Source of the DNA: Hyphomicrobiales bacterium
GTDB taxonomy: Bacteria; Pseudomonadota; Alphaproteobacteria; Rhizobiales; Rhizobiaceae
Length of the DNA: 64,000 nucleotides
Direction of reading: 5' to 3'
Assembly (NCBI GenBank): GCA_900470155.1
Contig: UBZT01000001.1
Location: forward strand, 1 to 64,000
The notes below the pieces were generated by a model that worked only from the letters and a program-made list of their open reading frames with translations, was not told the origin of the DNA and did not search any database. Of this stretch, positions 25,836-36,884 are shown piece by piece (positions within the stretch are counted from its first letter, which is position 1; the number at the start of each line of letters is the position of its first letter). Made by a program: the position numbers and the translations under genes.

Positions 25836-27521
25836 TCAATTGCCGAGGATGCCCGGCAGCCGCAGGCCCTTTTCCTTGGCGCAATCGAGTGCGATCTCGT
25901 AACCCGCATCGGCGTGGCGCATGACACCGGTCGCCGGATCGTTCCACAGCACCCGCTCAAGCCGCTTTGCCGCATCGTCGGAGCCATCGGCGCAGATGAC
26001 CACGCCGGAATGCTGGGAAAAGCCCATGCCGACGCCGCCGCCGTGATGCAGCGAGACCCAGGTGGCGCCCGAGGCCGTGTTCAGCAGGGCGTTCAGCAGC
26101 GGCCAGTCGGAGACGGCATCGGAACCGTCCTTCATCGCTTCCGTCTCGCGGTTCGGCGAGGCAACCGAGCCCGAATCCAAATGGTCACGACCGATGACGA
26201 CCGGGGCGCTCAGTTCACCACTCTTGACCATCTCGTTGAAGGCGAGCGCCAGGCGATGGCGATCGCCGAGACCGACCCAGCAGATGCGCGCCGGCAGGCC
26301 CTGGAAGGCGATGCGCTCGCGCGCCATGTCCAGCCAGTTGTGCAGATGCGTGTTGCCGGGCGTCAGTTCCTTGACCTTGGCATCGGTCTTGTAGATGTCT
26401 TCCGGATCGCCGGACAGCGCCGCCCAGCGGAACGGGCCGATGCCGCGGCAAAACAGCGGGCGGATATAGGCCGGCACAAAGCCCGGGAAGGCAAAGGCAT
26501 TTTCGAGACCTTCTTCCTTGGCGACCTGGCGGATATTGTTGCCATAGTCGAGCGTCGGCACGCCCGCATCCCAGAAGGCGACCATGGCTTCGACATGGCT
26601 CTTCATCGAGGCGCGCGCGGCAGCCTCGACGGCCTTCGGATCGCTTTCGCGCTTGGCCTTGTGCTCGGCAACCGTCCAGCCGATCGGCAGATAACCGTTG
26701 AGCGGATCATGGGCAGAGGTCTGGTCGGTGACGATGTCGGGACGCGGGCCACCCGCCTGCATACGCTTGACCAGTTCCGGGAAGACCTCTGCGGCATTGC
26801 CAAGCAGGCCGACGGACTTGGCTTCACCGGCCTTGGTCCACCGGTCGATCATTGCCAGTGCTTCGTCTAGCGTCTTTGCCTTTTCATCGACGTAACGGGT
26901 GCGCAGGCGGAAATCGATGCGGGTCTCGTCGCTTTCGACGGCGAGGCAGCAGGCGCCGGCCATGACGGCGGCAAGCGGCTGGGCGCCGCCCATGCCGCCA
27001 AGGCCACCGGTCAGGATCCACTTGCCCGTGAGGTTGCCACCGTAGTGCTGACGACCCGCTTCGACGAAGGTCTCATAGGTACCCTGAACGATGCCCTGAG
27101 TGCCGATATAGATCCACGAACCGGCGGTCATCTGGCCGTACATGGCGAGACCCTTCTTATCCAGTTCGTTGAAATGGTCCCATGTCGCCCAATGCGGCAC
27201 GAGGTTGGAATTGGCAATCAAGACACGCGGCGCATCCTTGTGGGTGCGGAACACGCCAACCGGCTTGCCGGACTGCACGACGAGGGTCTCTTCCTCGGTC
27301 AGTGTCTTCAGCGTCGCGACGATGCGGTCGAAATCCTCCCAGGTGCGGGCGGCACGGCCGATGCCGCCATAGACCACCAGTTCATGCGGATTTTCCGCGA
27401 CATCGGGATCGAGATTGTTCATCAGCATGCGCAGAGGCGCTTCGGTCATCCAGCTCTTCGCGTTGAGCTCGGTTCCGCGCGGCGAACGCACGTCGCGGAT
27501 GTTGTGGCGTGGATTGGTCAT
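25836..27521 (-). CDS. hutU: Urocanate hydratase
   Basis: 561 residues, the standard urocanase length. It converts urocanate to imidazolone propionate with a tightly bound NAD. '[17 protein letters not shown]' at the start, '[18 protein letters not shown]' (NAD-binding loop) and '[17 protein letters not shown]' (with the family cysteine) are visible. Second enzyme of histidine degradation; it starts one base after the hutG stop. Confidence 0.97.
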   Translation of the reverse strand: MTNPRHNIRDVRSPRGTELNAKSWMTEAPLRMLMNNLDPDVAENPHELVVYGGIGRAARTWEDFDRIVATLKTLTEEETLVVQSGKPVGVFRTHKDAPRVLIANSNLVPHWATWDHFNELDKKGLAMYGQMTAGSWIYIGTQGIVQGTYETFVEAGRQHYGGNLTGKWILTGGLGGMGGAQPLAAVMAGACCLAVESDETRIDFRLRTRYVDEKAKTLDEALAMIDRWTKAGEAKSVGLLGNAAEVFPELVKRMQAGGPRPDIVTDQTSAHDPLNGYLPIGWTVAEHKAKRESDPKAVEAAARASMKSHVEAMVAFWDAGVPTLDYGNNIRQVAKEEGLENAFAFPGFVPAYIRPLFCRGIGPFRWAALSGDPEDIYKTDAKVKELTPGNTHLHNWLDMARERIAFQGLPARICWVGLGDRHRLALAFNEMVKSGELSAPVVIGRDHLDSGSVASPNRETEAMKDGSDAVSDWPLLNALLNTASGATWVSLHHGGGVGMGFSQHSGVVICADGSDDAAKRLERVLWNDPATGVMRHADAGYEIALDCAKEKGLRLPGILGN

Positions 27522-27522
27522 C

Positions 27523-28329
27523 TCAGTTCCCCTTGGTCTTCAGTTGATCCGCAACGGCTTCGATGCGTGCCAGGATCTGGCTCAGGTGAATGCGCAGCCG
27601 CCCGGCCTTCTCTTCGTCATAGGCAAAGGGCGGCTCTTCGGTGGCGAGGTGTGATGTTTGCGATAGCTCCATCTGGATCGCATGAATGCCATCGAGCGGC
27701 TGCCCGTAGTGGCGGACGGTCCAGCCGCCCTTGAAGCGACCGTTGAGGATCGCCGTGTAGTCTTTGGCTGCGCGCGCAACATCCACTGCGGCAGCCTCGA
27801 TGCGAGGATCGCAGGTGCGGCCCATGTCCGTGCCGATATTCAAGTCCGGCAAACGACCTTCGAAGAGGAAGGGTATGTGCGAGCGGATCGAGTGGCAGTC
27901 GTAGAGAACAACCACGCCATGGATCGCCTTAACCCGTTCGATCTCGGCCGACACGGCAGCGTGATAGGGCGCGTGGAAGGTTTTCAACCGATGCTCCACA
28001 TCGGATGCTGACGGCTCTTCGCCTTCGGCCCAGATCGGCGCCCCGTCGAAATCCGTCCCCGGCACAAGTCCGGTGGTATTCTGACCGGGGTATAGGCTGG
28101 TTCCGGCCGGATCGCGATTGGCGTCGATGACATAACGATGGAAGGTGGCGCGCACCGTCGTGACATTGGGAAGGAGACCGGCATAGAGTTGATGGATATG
28201 CCAGTCGGTATCGGCCAGCATGCGGCCGTTGTCGTTCAGGCGGGCCCAGATATCGGGCGGCACCTCTGTTCCAGTGTGCGGAAATGCGAGAATGACGGGC
28301 GAATTGCCCTGGGTGACTTCAAATTTCAT
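27523..28329 (-). CDS. hutG: N-formylglutamate deformylase
   Basis: 268 residues of the FGase family. It hydrolyses N-formylglutamate to glutamate and formate, the last step of the five-enzyme route. Zinc-site features: '[12 protein letters not shown]', '[10 protein letters not shown]' and '[11 protein letters not shown]'. Start 28329 ([10 protein letters not shown]) is chosen; the frame stays open upstream but overlaps the gap after hutH. Together with HutF it shows that this organism avoids the direct formiminoglutamase step. Confidence 0.92.
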   Translation of the reverse strand: MKFEVTQGNSPVILAFPHTGTEVPPDIWARLNDNGRMLADTDWHIHQLYAGLLPNVTTVRATFHRYVIDANRDPAGTSLYPGQNTTGLVPGTDFDGAPIWAEGEEPSASDVEHRLKTFHAPYHAAVSAEIERVKAIHGVVVLYDCHSIRSHIPFLFEGRLPDLNIGTDMGRTCDPRIEAAAVDVARAAKDYTAILNGRFKGGWTVRHYGQPLDGIHAIQMELSQTSHLATEEPPFAYDEEKAGRLRIHLSQILARIEAVADQLKTKGN

Positions 28330-28372
28330 ATCCGCGACTCCACCATCTGCCAGAAACCAAACACATTCACGC

Positions 28373-29908
28373 TCATCCCTCCAATCCCGGCAGCAAGGCA
28401 TCCGAGACGCTTGCCACCAGCGATCCATCCGCCACCAAAGCACTGGCCGCAGCGAGATCCGGCGCCATGAAGCGATCCTCGTGGAGCGTCGCGACAACGG
28501 TGCGCAGCGTGGCGATCGCCTTCTGCAGTTCCGGGCTGGTCGTCAGCGGTGCGCGGAAGTCGATGCCCTGCGCTGCCGTCAGAGCCTCGATGCCGATGAT
28601 CGAGAACAGGTTCTCCGTCATCTGCAGCAGGCGGCGCGCGCCATGGCAGGCCATAGACACATGGTCTTCCTGGTTGGCCGATGTCGGGGTCGAATCGACC
28701 GAAGCCGGATGCGACATCTGCTTGTTTTCGCTCATCAGCGCAGCCGAGGTGACTTCGGCGATCATCAGGCCCGAGTTCAGGCCCGGCTTCTTGGCGAGAA
28801 ACGCCGGTAGGCCATAGGACAGAGCCGGATCGACCAGAAGCGCGACGCGACGCTGTGCAATCGCGCCGATCTCGCAGACGGCGATGGCGATCTGGTCGGC
28901 GGCAAAGGCGACAGGTTCGGCGTGGAAATTACCGCCGGACACAACGCTGTTGTCGGAGAGGACCAGCGGATTGTCGGTCACCGCATTGGCTTCGATTTCC
29001 AGCGTGCGGCCAGCCATGCGTAGGAGATCGAGGCAGGCGCCATCGACCTGTGGCTGGCAGCGGATGCAGTAGGGGTCCTGCACACGTTCATCGCCCTGCA
29101 GATGGCTTTCGCGGATCACAGATCCTACCAGCAGGCCGCGGAGGGAAGCAGCGGTGTCGATCTGGCCCTTGTGACCGCGCAGCGTATGAATATCGGCGGT
29201 GAAAGGCGCCGAAGAGCCCATCGCCGCGTCGGTCGACAACGCGCCGGTGATCAGGGCCGCCTGGGCCGCGCGATGTGCGCGGAAAAGGCCCGCGAGTGCC
29301 AGTGCCGTCGAGGCCTGCGTGCCGTTGATCAGCGCCAGCCCCTCCTTGGCGGCCAGCACGACCGGGGTCAGACCGGCACGCTCAAGTGCCACACGGCCGG
29401 GCAAACGCTGACCCTCAAAGAACGCTTCCGCCTCGCCCATCATCACGGCGGCCATATGGGCCAGCGGCGCCAGATCGCCCGATGCTCCAACCGAGCCCTT
29501 TTCCGGGATCAGCGGGGTGACGCCCTTGTCCAGCATACCTTCGATCAGGCGCACCAGTTCGAGCCGCACGCCGGACGCGCCGCGGCCAAGCGAGATCAAC
29601 TTCAGCGCCATGATCAGGCGGACGATCGCGTCCGGCATCGGTTGCCCGACGCCGCAGCAATGCGATAGGATCAGATTGCGCTGCAGCGTTGCCGTGTCGG
29701 CCGCGTCGATCTTGATCGAGGCGAGCTTGCCGAAGCCGGTATTGATGCCGTAGACGGCTTCGTTGCCAGCGGCGATTTCGGCAATGCGGGCGGCAGCGCG
29801 GTTGATGCCGGCATCGAAGCTGCGATCGAGCACCACGCTTTCGCTGTTCCAGTAGATATCGGCGAGCTCGGCCAGCGATACCTGGCCTGGATGAAGCGTG
29901 ATGGTCAT
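28373..29908 (-). CDS. hutH: Histidine ammonia-lyase
   Basis: 511 residues. It removes ammonia from histidine to give urocanate, using the MIO cofactor formed from A142-S143-G144 in '[14 protein letters not shown]'. Other active-site residues are intact: Y53 in 'YGINTGFG', H83 in 'LSHCCGVG', N194 in 'LINGT', Q276 and Y279 in 'VQDPYC', F327 in 'GGNFHAEP', and the late 'NQEDHVSM'. Overlaps the hutI stop by 4 bases. This is the functional enzyme, in contrast with the paralogue at 31122. Confidence 0.97.
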   Translation of the reverse strand: MTITLHPGQVSLAELADIYWNSESVVLDRSFDAGINRAAARIAEIAAGNEAVYGINTGFGKLASIKIDAADTATLQRNLILSHCCGVGQPMPDAIVRLIMALKLISLGRGASGVRLELVRLIEGMLDKGVTPLIPEKGSVGASGDLAPLAHMAAVMMGEAEAFFEGQRLPGRVALERAGLTPVVLAAKEGLALINGTQASTALALAGLFRAHRAAQAALITGALSTDAAMGSSAPFTADIHTLRGHKGQIDTAASLRGLLVGSVIRESHLQGDERVQDPYCIRCQPQVDGACLDLLRMAGRTLEIEANAVTDNPLVLSDNSVVSGGNFHAEPVAFAADQIAIAVCEIGAIAQRRVALLVDPALSYGLPAFLAKKPGLNSGLMIAEVTSAALMSENKQMSHPASVDSTPTSANQEDHVSMACHGARRLLQMTENLFSIIGIEALTAAQGIDFRAPLTTSPELQKAIATLRTVVATLHEDRFMAPDLAAASALVADGSLVASVSDALLPGLEG

Positions 29909-31125
29909 GGGTGATGTCCTCCGGTAATTTTCCCGTTCCAGATCCGCTGATGCAGCGGATTGAAACCGATGCGATAGACCAGCTCAGCCGGGCTCTCGAT
30001 GGTCCAGATGGCGAGATCTGCCTGCTTGCCGGTCTCGATCGTGCCGAGCGTATCGAGGCGTCCGAGCGCCCGCGCCGCCTCGCGGGTGACGCCCGCCAGG
30101 CATTCCTCGACCGTCAGGTGAAACAGCGTCGCACCCATATTCATGGTCAAGAGCAGCGAGGTCAGTGGCGAGGTACCGGGATTGCAATCGGTCGCAAGCG
30201 CCATCTTCGTTGCATGCTTGCGGAAAAGCTCAACCGGCGGCTTCTTCGTTTCGCGGATGAAATAATAGGCGCCGGGCAGCAGCACCGCGACCGTGCAGGC
30301 CCTCGTCATGGCCGCCGCGCCTTCATCATCGGTGTATTCCAGATGATCGGCCGAGAGCGCACCATAGTCTGCGGCAAGCATTGCGCCATGCAGGTTGGAC
30401 AACTGGTCGGCATGCAGCTTGACCGGCAGGCCCAGGGCCTTGGCTGCATCGAAAACCACGCGCATCTCGTCAACCGAGAAGGCGATGCCCTCGCAGAAGC
30501 CATCGACGGCGTCGACCAGACCTTGCGCATGGGCTGCTTCCAGACCGGGCAGGACCACGTCGCGAATGAAATCGCCGTTGCGGCCCTTGTAGTCGGCCGG
30601 TGTCGCGTGAGCGCCGAGATAGGTGGTCGTCAGGTTGACCGGACGCTGCGACGCCAGGCTCCGCGCCGCCCGCAGCATCTTCAATTCGTCCTCGACCGTC
30701 AGGCCATAGCCGGACTTCACCTCGACCGTCGTCACGCCTTCCGCCATCAAGGCATCGAGGCGCGGCAGGGTCTGTGCCACAAGATCGGCTTCGCTCGCGT
30801 CACGAACCTGCCTGACCGACGAGACGATGCCGCCGCCGGCACGGGCGATTTCCTCGTAGGATGCGCCGGCCAGCCGCATCTCGAATTCACGCGCACGATT
30901 GCCGGCATGGACGAGATGCGTGTGGCAATCGATCAGGCCCGGCGTGATCCACCGGCCTTCGCAATTCACCACTATAGCCGCGTCATCGTTCGGCGCATCG
31001 ACCTCATGACCGACATAGGCAATGCGCCCATCCTCAATCAGGATGGCACCATGCTCAATGGTGCCGAGGCCCGGAAGCTGGGGCGCCAGGGTCGCCAGCC
31101 TGGCATTGCGCAGAAATGTTTTCAT
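29905..31125 (-). CDS. hutI: Imidazolonepropionase
   Basis: 406 residues, amidohydrolase fold. It opens the imidazolone ring to formiminoglutamate. The metal site starts with H68 and H70 in '[12 protein letters not shown]'; '[20 protein letters not shown]' and '[28 protein letters not shown]' provide substrate and metal ligands; '[11 protein letters not shown]' carries the catalytic aspartate. Overlaps both neighbours by 4 bases, so it is translationally coupled to the HutH paralogue and to hutH. Confidence 0.96.
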   Translation of the reverse strand: MKTFLRNARLATLAPQLPGLGTIEHGAILIEDGRIAYVGHEVDAPNDDAAIVVNCEGRWITPGLIDCHTHLVHAGNRAREFEMRLAGASYEEIARAGGGIVSSVRQVRDASEADLVAQTLPRLDALMAEGVTTVEVKSGYGLTVEDELKMLRAARSLASQRPVNLTTTYLGAHATPADYKGRNGDFIRDVVLPGLEAAHAQGLVDAVDGFCEGIAFSVDEMRVVFDAAKALGLPVKLHADQLSNLHGAMLAADYGALSADHLEYTDDEGAAAMTRACTVAVLLPGAYYFIRETKKPPVELFRKHATKMALATDCNPGTSPLTSLLLTMNMGATLFHLTVEECLAGVTREAARALGRLDTLGTIETGKQADLAIWTIESPAELVYRIGFNPLHQRIWNGKITGGHHP

Positions 31126-32630
31126 CGTTTGTCCCCTTCCTGCGGGGCCGACAGTGTGCCGATCATTGCGCGGACCTTGGCGACCTCTCCATTGAGCGGT
31201 CGGTCGTCGCGGTAGAAAGGGACCGTCTCACGGACCTTGCCATAAAGTACCGCAGTGCGCGCCGCCTTGTCCGCCGGGCCGGCCTGCAAGTCATAGGCCT
31301 GGGCTGCTGCCATGACTTCGACGGCGAGGATGGTCTGCAGATTGCCGAGGATTGCGAGGGCCTTGTCGGCGGCCGGCGTCGCATGGGTCAGGATATCCTC
31401 CTGCAAACCCGAGGTGATGCCGCCATCGAGGCTTGCGGGCGCGGCAAGTCGCCGGTTTTCAGCGACGAGTGCGGCGGCCGTATACTGGATGATCATAAAG
31501 CCGGAGGCGACGCCGCTTCCCGCCGCGAGAAAGGCCGGCAGGCCGCTGACCAGCGGATTGACCAGCCGGTCGATCCGCCGTTCCGAAATCGCCGCGAGTT
31601 CTGCGGCAGCGGTTGCAAGGCTATCCATAGCAAGGCCGAGGGCCGCCCCCACCGCATGGGCCTGCGAATGCACTTCGGGCGCCTCCGGCGAGCCGGCGAC
31701 GACCGGGTTGTCGGTCACACTGGCCAGTTCACGATCGACGATGTCTGCGACATGCACCAAGGCATCGCGCACGGCGCCGTGGATCTGCGGAACGGCGCGC
31801 AGGCTCAGCGGATCCTGCGTGCGGCTTCCGGCTGATTTCGCCAGAAGCGCGCTGCCGGCAAGCCAATGGCGCAGGTTGCGGCCGACCTGCTGCAGGCCGG
31901 GCGAGTGGCGCAGTGTCAGCGGCATTTCGGCGAAGGGATCGGCCTGTGCGCCGAGGTTCTCATAGCTCATCGCGGCGGCAGCATCGGCCCAATCGGCCAG
32001 ATGCGACAGACGCGACACGGCCAAGGCGCCAAGCCCGGTGGCGCAGGGCGTGCCGTTGACGAGGCTGAGACCTTCCTTGGCCTGCAGGACGAGCGGCGCT
32101 AGGCCAAGCCGCTCGAGTGCTTCGCGCCCGCCGACCAGCGCGTCGCCATGGCGGCATTCGCCCTCACCGATCAGCACGAGACCGATGGCCGCGGCATGGG
32201 TCAGATAGCCAACCGAGCCCTTGGACGGAATAACGGGCAGCATGTCGCCGTTGAGGAGCGCCAGCAGTGTCTCGACCACGGGCAGGCTGACACCGGAATA
32301 GCCATGAGCGAAGTTGGCGATCTGCGCAGCCATCACGGCGCGCGTCTCCGCGTTGCCGAGCGGCTCGCCGACCCCGCAGGCATGGCTGAGGATGATGTTG
32401 CGCGACAGGGATTGCTGGTCCGCGCGGCTGATGATCACATCGCACAGCGCACCGACGCCGGTATTGATGCCGTAGCCGCGGATCTCGCGTTCAACGAGAG
32501 CATCGACGATCGCGCGCGCCTTGGCGATCCGCGTCCACGCGGCCTGCGAAAGCGCGAGCGGTGCGCCAGCAGCAACCGAGGCGATGTCTTTCCAGCGCAA
32601 TGCTCCATCGAGAAGGATACCGTCAGCCAT
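31122..32630 (-). CDS. HutH-family paralogue lacking the MIO triad
   Basis: 502 residues, aromatic-amino-acid-lyase fold, aligned to the neighbouring HutH without gaps through residue 144. The Ala-Ser-Gly that cyclises to MIO is replaced by Y142-L143-T144 ('[13 protein letters not shown]'). The active-site tyrosine in 'QDPY' is leucine (L275), and the phenylalanine of 'GGNFHA' is alanine (A324). Y53, the histidine of 'LSHACGVG', N192, Q272, R278 and 'LQEDIL' remain. A normal lyase reaction is therefore unlikely. It may bind histidine or urocanate or partner HutH in a mixed tetramer; this is inference. Often annotated hutH2 in rhizobia. Start 32630 ([10 protein letters not shown]); overlaps hutV by 8 bases. 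Confidence 0.85.
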   Translation of the reverse strand: MADGILLDGALRWKDIASVAAGAPLALSQAAWTRIAKARAIVDALVEREIRGYGINTGVGALCDVIISRADQQSLSRNIILSHACGVGEPLGNAETRAVMAAQIANFAHGYSGVSLPVVETLLALLNGDMLPVIPSKGSVGYLTHAAAIGLVLIGEGECRHGDALVGGREALERLGLAPLVLQAKEGLSLVNGTPCATGLGALAVSRLSHLADWADAAAAMSYENLGAQADPFAEMPLTLRHSPGLQQVGRNLRHWLAGSALLAKSAGSRTQDPLSLRAVPQIHGAVRDALVHVADIVDRELASVTDNPVVAGSPEAPEVHSQAHAVGAALGLAMDSLATAAAELAAISERRIDRLVNPLVSGLPAFLAAGSGVASGFMIIQYTAAALVAENRRLAAPASLDGGITSGLQEDILTHATPAADKALAILGNLQTILAVEVMAAAQAYDLQAGPADKAARTAVLYGKVRETVPFYRDDRPLNGEVAKVRAMIGTLSAPQEGDKR

Positions 32631-33453
32631 GATGCGCCACCTCCGCGCCGGCACGGCGCTGTACGAAACGGGCAACATAATCGTCCGCCGGCGTGTTGAG
32701 GATCTGGCTCGGCGTGCCCACCTGCACCAAGCGGCCATCTTTCAGGATTGCGATCTCGGCACCGATCCGCAGCGCTTCGTCGAGATCGTGGGTAATGAAG
32801 ACGATTGTCTTCGACAGGTTCTTCTCCAGCTGCAGCAGCTGGTCCTGCATATCGCTCCGGATCAGCGGATCGAGCGCCGAAAATGCCTCGTCCATCAGGA
32901 TCACGTCGGTGTCGGCGGCCAGCGCACGCGCCAGGCCGACGCGCTGCTTCATGCCGCCGGACAGCTGGTGTGGATACTTGTTCTCGTAGCCGAGCAGGCC
33001 AACGGTTTCGATCCATTTCATGCCGATGGGATGGGCATCTGCTTTGCTGAGTCCACGGACACGCTGGCCGTAGACAACATTCTGCATCACGGTGCGATGC
33101 GGCATCAGGCCGAAGCTCTGGAACACCATGCTGACGCGGCGGGTGCGGAATTCGCGCAGATCGCGTGCACCCAGTTCAAGCACGTTGCCGCCATCGACAA
33201 GGATCTCGCCACTGGTCGGCTCGATCAGCCGGTTGATATGGCGCACCAGCGTCGACTTGCCCGATCCGGACAGGCCCATGATGACAAAGATACGGGATGC
33301 GCCAATTTTCAGGCTGATATCGTTCAGACCGACGCTACATCCGGTGCGCTCGAGGATCTCACCCTTCTCAGCACCCCCGCGCGCCATCACGAGCGCTTCC
33401 TGGGCGTTGCGGCCGAAGATCTTGTACACATTGCGGATTTCAATCTCAGCCAT
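32623..33453 (-). CDS. hutV: Histidine/betaine-type ABC transporter ATPase HutV
   Basis: 276 residues of the ProV/OpuA subfamily. Walker A GLSGSGKST at 60-68, signature LSGGM at 164-168, Walker B VILMDEA at 184-190, and the subfamily insert before Walker A. No CBS domains follow, unlike longer ProV proteins. In Sinorhizobium the homologous HutXWV system imports histidine, proline and betaines. Start 33453 is preferred because AGGAGG lies 9 bases upstream; the ATG at 33462 abuts that site. Overlaps hutW by 8 bases. Confidence 0.9.
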   Translation of the reverse strand: MAEIEIRNVYKIFGRNAQEALVMARGGAEKGEILERTGCSVGLNDISLKIGASRIFVIMGLSGSGKSTLVRHINRLIEPTSGEILVDGGNVLELGARDLREFRTRRVSMVFQSFGLMPHRTVMQNVVYGQRVRGLSKADAHPIGMKWIETVGLLGYENKYPHQLSGGMKQRVGLARALAADTDVILMDEAFSALDPLIRSDMQDQLLQLEKNLSKTIVFITHDLDEALRIGAEIAILKDGRLVQVGTPSQILNTPADDYVARFVQRRAGAEVAHHG

Positions 33454-34303
33454 TCTGGCCATCCTCCTGGCTGGAGCGGCCGAAGCCCTGGGTGATACGA
33501 TCGAGCACGATGGCAAGAATGACGATGCCGAGCCCTGCCTCCAGCCCCTTGCCGACATCCAGCGTCTGAATGCCGTTCAGGACCTGTTCGCCGAGGCCGC
33601 GCGCGCCGATCATCGAGGCGACCACGACCATCGAAAGCGCCATCATGATCGTCTGGTTGAGGCCAGCCATGATCGTCGGTGTGGCGAGCGGCAATTCGAC
33701 ACCGAACAGGATCTGGCGCGGGCTGCCGCCGAAAGCCGTGGCCGCCTCCACAACTTCCCCATCGACTTGGCGGATGCCGAGATCGGTCAGGCGGATCAGC
33801 GGCGGAACGGCATAGACGATGGTTGCCAGCACGGCCGGGACCTTGCCAAGACCGAACAGCATGATCGCGGGAATGAGGTAGACAAAGCTCGGCATGGTCT
33901 GCATCACATCGAGAACAGGGAGTGTAATGCTGCGCATCAGGCGGCTCTTGGCCAGCCAGATACCGACTGGCACCCCGATCGCCACCGAAATCAGCGTCGC
34001 CATCAGCATTAACGCCAGTGTCTGCATGGCCAGATCCCAGAGACCCAGGGCGCCGATCGCAAACAGCAGGACGGCAACGGTCGCGACAAGCAACGGCTTG
34101 CGCGTCGCCTGCCAGGTCAGTGCCATGAAGGCGAGAATCATCAGCCACCAGGGCAGACCGCGAACGATCCATTCGATGAACAGGATAGCCTGCAGGATGG
34201 TCTGCGAGATCGCCTTGAAGACGAAGCCGTAATTGACCACCAGCGCCTGGACCGCATCGTTGATCGGCCCGCGAATGGAGATATGAAAGGCGTCAGGAAA
34301 CAT
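33446..34303 (-). CDS. hutW: Histidine/betaine-type ABC transporter permease HutW
   Basis: 285 residues, six to seven membrane helices, ProW-type. The EAA loop reads 'VVEAATAFGGSPRQILFGVELP', matching the permease-ATPase contact motif. It precedes hutV and follows hutX after 123 bases, in which a GC hairpin and a 12-base direct repeat are found. Confidence 0.9.
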   Translation of the reverse strand: MFPDAFHISIRGPINDAVQALVVNYGFVFKAISQTILQAILFIEWIVRGLPWWLMILAFMALTWQATRKPLLVATVAVLLFAIGALGLWDLAMQTLALMLMATLISVAIGVPVGIWLAKSRLMRSITLPVLDVMQTMPSFVYLIPAIMLFGLGKVPAVLATIVYAVPPLIRLTDLGIRQVDGEVVEAATAFGGSPRQILFGVELPLATPTIMAGLNQTIMMALSMVVVASMIGARGLGEQVLNGIQTLDVGKGLEAGLGIVILAIVLDRITQGFGRSSQEDGQNG

Positions 34304-34316
34304 CGCTCAGGTCCTT

Positions 34317-34414
34317 GGAATGGCGGTCAGGGAATGGCGGTCGGAAATGGAGCTCTGGCCATGCTGCCACCCCGGCATCGGGGTCGCAGACGAGGCCGCG
34401 CGCGGAAACGCGCG
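34317..34414 (-). repeat. hutX-hutW gap: direct repeat and GC hairpin
   Basis: GGAATGGCGGTC occurs at 34317-34328 and again at 34331-34342, just before the hutW start. CGCGCG at 34397-34402 can pair with CGCGCG at 34409-34414, giving a small GC stem after the hutX stop. As in ugp, this lies between binding protein and permease and may set their expression ratio. Confidence 0.5.
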
Positions 34415-34426
34415 ACCCCTTCAGAC

Positions 34427-35464
34427 TCACTTCAGCGAAGCTTCGATCTTGGCTTTGGCATCGGCGGAAACCCATGCACCCCAGACGTCGCCCTTGGTCT
34501 TGAGGAATTCGTTTGCAGCCGCGACCGCATCAGCCTTCTCGTCGACCATGTAGGCGAGGCTCGCATTGACCTCTTCCAGCGGGAAGGTTGCCTTGGCGAG
34601 AATGTCGATGATATCCGGCGCTTCCTTGGCAAAGGTGCTGTTGACCCCATAGGCAACCTCGACTGCCGGGAAGGCGCAACCGGCTTCACGCTTGCCGGTG
34701 GCGCTTGTCAGTTCCTTCCAGCAGGCTTCATCGTATGCCGGCTCTTCAAGCTGGACCAGCTTGAACTTGCCCATCACGGCGGTCGGGCTCCAGTAGTAGA
34801 ACAGCACCGGTTCTCCCTGCAGATAGGCCGAACTGATCGCCGCATCGAGGGCCGTGCCGGTACCCGGGCGGAAGTTCACATAGGTGTCCATCAGCTTGTA
34901 GGATTCAAGCTTGGCGGTATTGACGCCTTCGCAGGTCCACCCCGACGGGCAATTGAGGAAGCGGCCCTTGGACGGCTCTTCCGGATCCTTGAACAGTTCG
35001 ACGAATTTCGGATCGGAAAGCTGCGAAACGCTCTTCAGATCCGGAGCTGCCGCCTTGATGCCGCGCGCTTCGTCTCCCTTGACGAGATATTCGGGCACGA
35101 ACCAGCCTTCGGACGCGCCGACAAATGTCTTGCCGACCGAGGTCACCTTGCCGGCTGCGGCAGCATTGTTCCAGACGTCGGAACGGCCGATCCATTCCTC
35201 GGCAAAGATCTGCACGTCATTGTTGGCGGTTGCCTGCTCGAGCGTCACCGAATTGCCGGGGATCGAATCCACCTTGCAGTCATAACCCTTGGAAAGGATC
35301 GACTTCATTACCTCGGTGATCAGCGCGCCGCTTTCCCAATCAATGCCGGCAAAGGTGACGGTCGTGCCGTCGGTGCAATACGAAGCGGCATTGGCACCCA
35401 TGGCCGAACCGCCCAGCATCAAAGCCGTCGCGAGAAGTGTGTATTTGAGTTTGGTCGTCAGCAT
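34427..35464 (-). CDS. hutX: Histidine/betaine-type ABC transporter binding protein HutX
   Basis: 345 residues. Signal peptide about 1-26 ('LLATALMLGGSAMGANA'), then the ProX/OpuAC fold: 'TVTFAGIDWESGALITEVMKSIL', 'DVQIFAEEWIGRSDVW', 'QGEPVLFYYWSPTAVMGKF'. Tryptophans and tyrosines of this kind form the cage for quaternary ammonium or amino-acid ligands. Start 35464 (MLTTKLKYTL) fits the signal peptide. It is placed right after hutF, 49 bases downstream, so uptake and breakdown share control. Confidence 0.9.
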   Translation of the reverse strand: MLTTKLKYTLLATALMLGGSAMGANAASYCTDGTTVTFAGIDWESGALITEVMKSILSKGYDCKVDSIPGNSVTLEQATANNDVQIFAEEWIGRSDVWNNAAAAGKVTSVGKTFVGASEGWFVPEYLVKGDEARGIKAAAPDLKSVSQLSDPKFVELFKDPEEPSKGRFLNCPSGWTCEGVNTAKLESYKLMDTYVNFRPGTGTALDAAISSAYLQGEPVLFYYWSPTAVMGKFKLVQLEEPAYDEACWKELTSATGKREAGCAFPAVEVAYGVNSTFAKEAPDIIDILAKATFPLEEVNASLAYMVDEKADAVAAANEFLKTKGDVWGAWVSADAKAKIEASLK

Positions 35465-35513
35465 GGAAATTCCCCTTTTTTGATTTGCTGAAGAATGAAA
35501 TTCGAGCGATCTT

Positions 35514-36884
35514 CTAAGCGAGCCTCTGAAGAACTTTGCGGAAGTCGCGATCAATCGCTTCCTCGTCGCGATGATGTCCGCCGCGAACGACCCACTGACC
35601 GGCCACCATCACGTCACGCACGGCATCGTTGCCGGTTGCAAACAGCCAGCGACCGAGAATCTGATCACCGGTGGCGGTGCCGATGAACGGATTGTTGCCA
35701 TCGAGAACCACCAGATCTGCGCGCGCGCCGATGCGGATCCCGTTTGAACGCAGGCCCGCCGCCTCCGCGCCACCCTTGAGAGCGGCGTCAAAAAGCGTTC
35801 GACCGACGGAAGCGCCCGGGCCGCTTGCCAAACGATTGCGGCGGCGGTCGCGCAGTCTCTGGCCATATTCGAGCAGGCGCAATTCTTCCGCCACCGTCGT
35901 GGCGATATGACTGTCGGTGCCGATGCCGAAGACGCCAGCGTGGCTGACAAAATCCGTTGCCGGGAAAATGCCGTCGCCGAGATTGGCTTCGGTTGCCGGG
36001 CAAAGGCCTGCCACCGCGCCCGAACGCGCCAGCCGCGCCGTCTCATCGGTGGTCATGTGGGTCGCATGGATGGCGCACCAACGCTCGCTCACCGGCATCT
36101 CGTCGAGAAGGTATTCGACCGGGCGACGCCCACTCCAGGCGAGGCAATCCTCGACCTCACGCTCCTGCTCGGCGACATGGATATGGATCGGGCCACCGGT
36201 GGTTTCGGCTGCGAGGATCGCCCGCATTTCATCCGGCGTCGCAGCCCGTAGCGAATGAATCGCCAGGCCGAGCGTCGCCCCCATGGCATCGCAATCGGGC
36301 CGCAACGCATCGAGCAAGGCGAGATACTCGTCGACGCCATGAATGAAGGGACGCTGTCCCTCGCCCGGCTCTGTTCCGCCAAAACCGGCATGGGCATAAA
36401 ACACCGGCAGATGGGTCAGGCCGATGCCAGCCCCTTGCGCGGCGCGCAGAATCCGCATCGAGGTTTCGGCCGGGTTCGCGTAGCGACGACCGCCCGCAGC
36501 ATGATGGAAATAATGGAATTCGACAATGTGGCCGAAGCCACCCTTGAGAAGTTCACTATACAACTTGGTTGCGACAATCTCGATATCATCCGGCGACATC
36601 CGGCCAACCAGCCGATACATGGCGTCGCGCCAGGTCCAGAAACTGTCGTCTGTAGACCCGGCCAGCTCCGCCAGTCCGGCCATGGCCCGCTGAAAAGCGT
36701 GGGAGTGCAGGTTTTGCAGGGCGGGAACGACGGGATCGGCAATCTCTGCCATGTGCGACACCGCATCGGACTTTGTCTCGAGACCCGCAATCGTGCCGTC
36801 GGCGGCAATGGTCACGACAATGTCGGACGCCCAGCCTTGCGGCAGCAATATCTGTTTGCAGAGGAGCTTCTGGGAAGCCATCAT
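35514..36884 (-). CDS. hutF: Formimidoylglutamate deiminase
   Basis: 456 residues, amidohydrolase superfamily. It converts formiminoglutamate to formylglutamate and ammonia, feeding HutG. Metal ligands: 'LQNLHSHAFQRAMAGLA' (HxH), 'IHIHVAEQEREVEDC', 'WCAIHATHM' and 'FGIGTDSHIAT'. Start at 36884 or 36881 (adjacent ATGs): AAGG lies 8 bases before the first. First gene of the minus-strand hut run, divergent from hutC. Confidence 0.94.
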   Translation of the reverse strand: MMASQKLLCKQILLPQGWASDIVVTIAADGTIAGLETKSDAVSHMAEIADPVVPALQNLHSHAFQRAMAGLAELAGSTDDSFWTWRDAMYRLVGRMSPDDIEIVATKLYSELLKGGFGHIVEFHYFHHAAGGRRYANPAETSMRILRAAQGAGIGLTHLPVFYAHAGFGGTEPGEGQRPFIHGVDEYLALLDALRPDCDAMGATLGLAIHSLRAATPDEMRAILAAETTGGPIHIHVAEQEREVEDCLAWSGRRPVEYLLDEMPVSERWCAIHATHMTTDETARLARSGAVAGLCPATEANLGDGIFPATDFVSHAGVFGIGTDSHIATTVAEELRLLEYGQRLRDRRRNRLASGPGASVGRTLFDAALKGGAEAAGLRSNGIRIGARADLVVLDGNNPFIGTATGDQILGRWLFATGNDAVRDVMVAGQWVVRGGHHRDEEAIDRDFRKVLQRLA

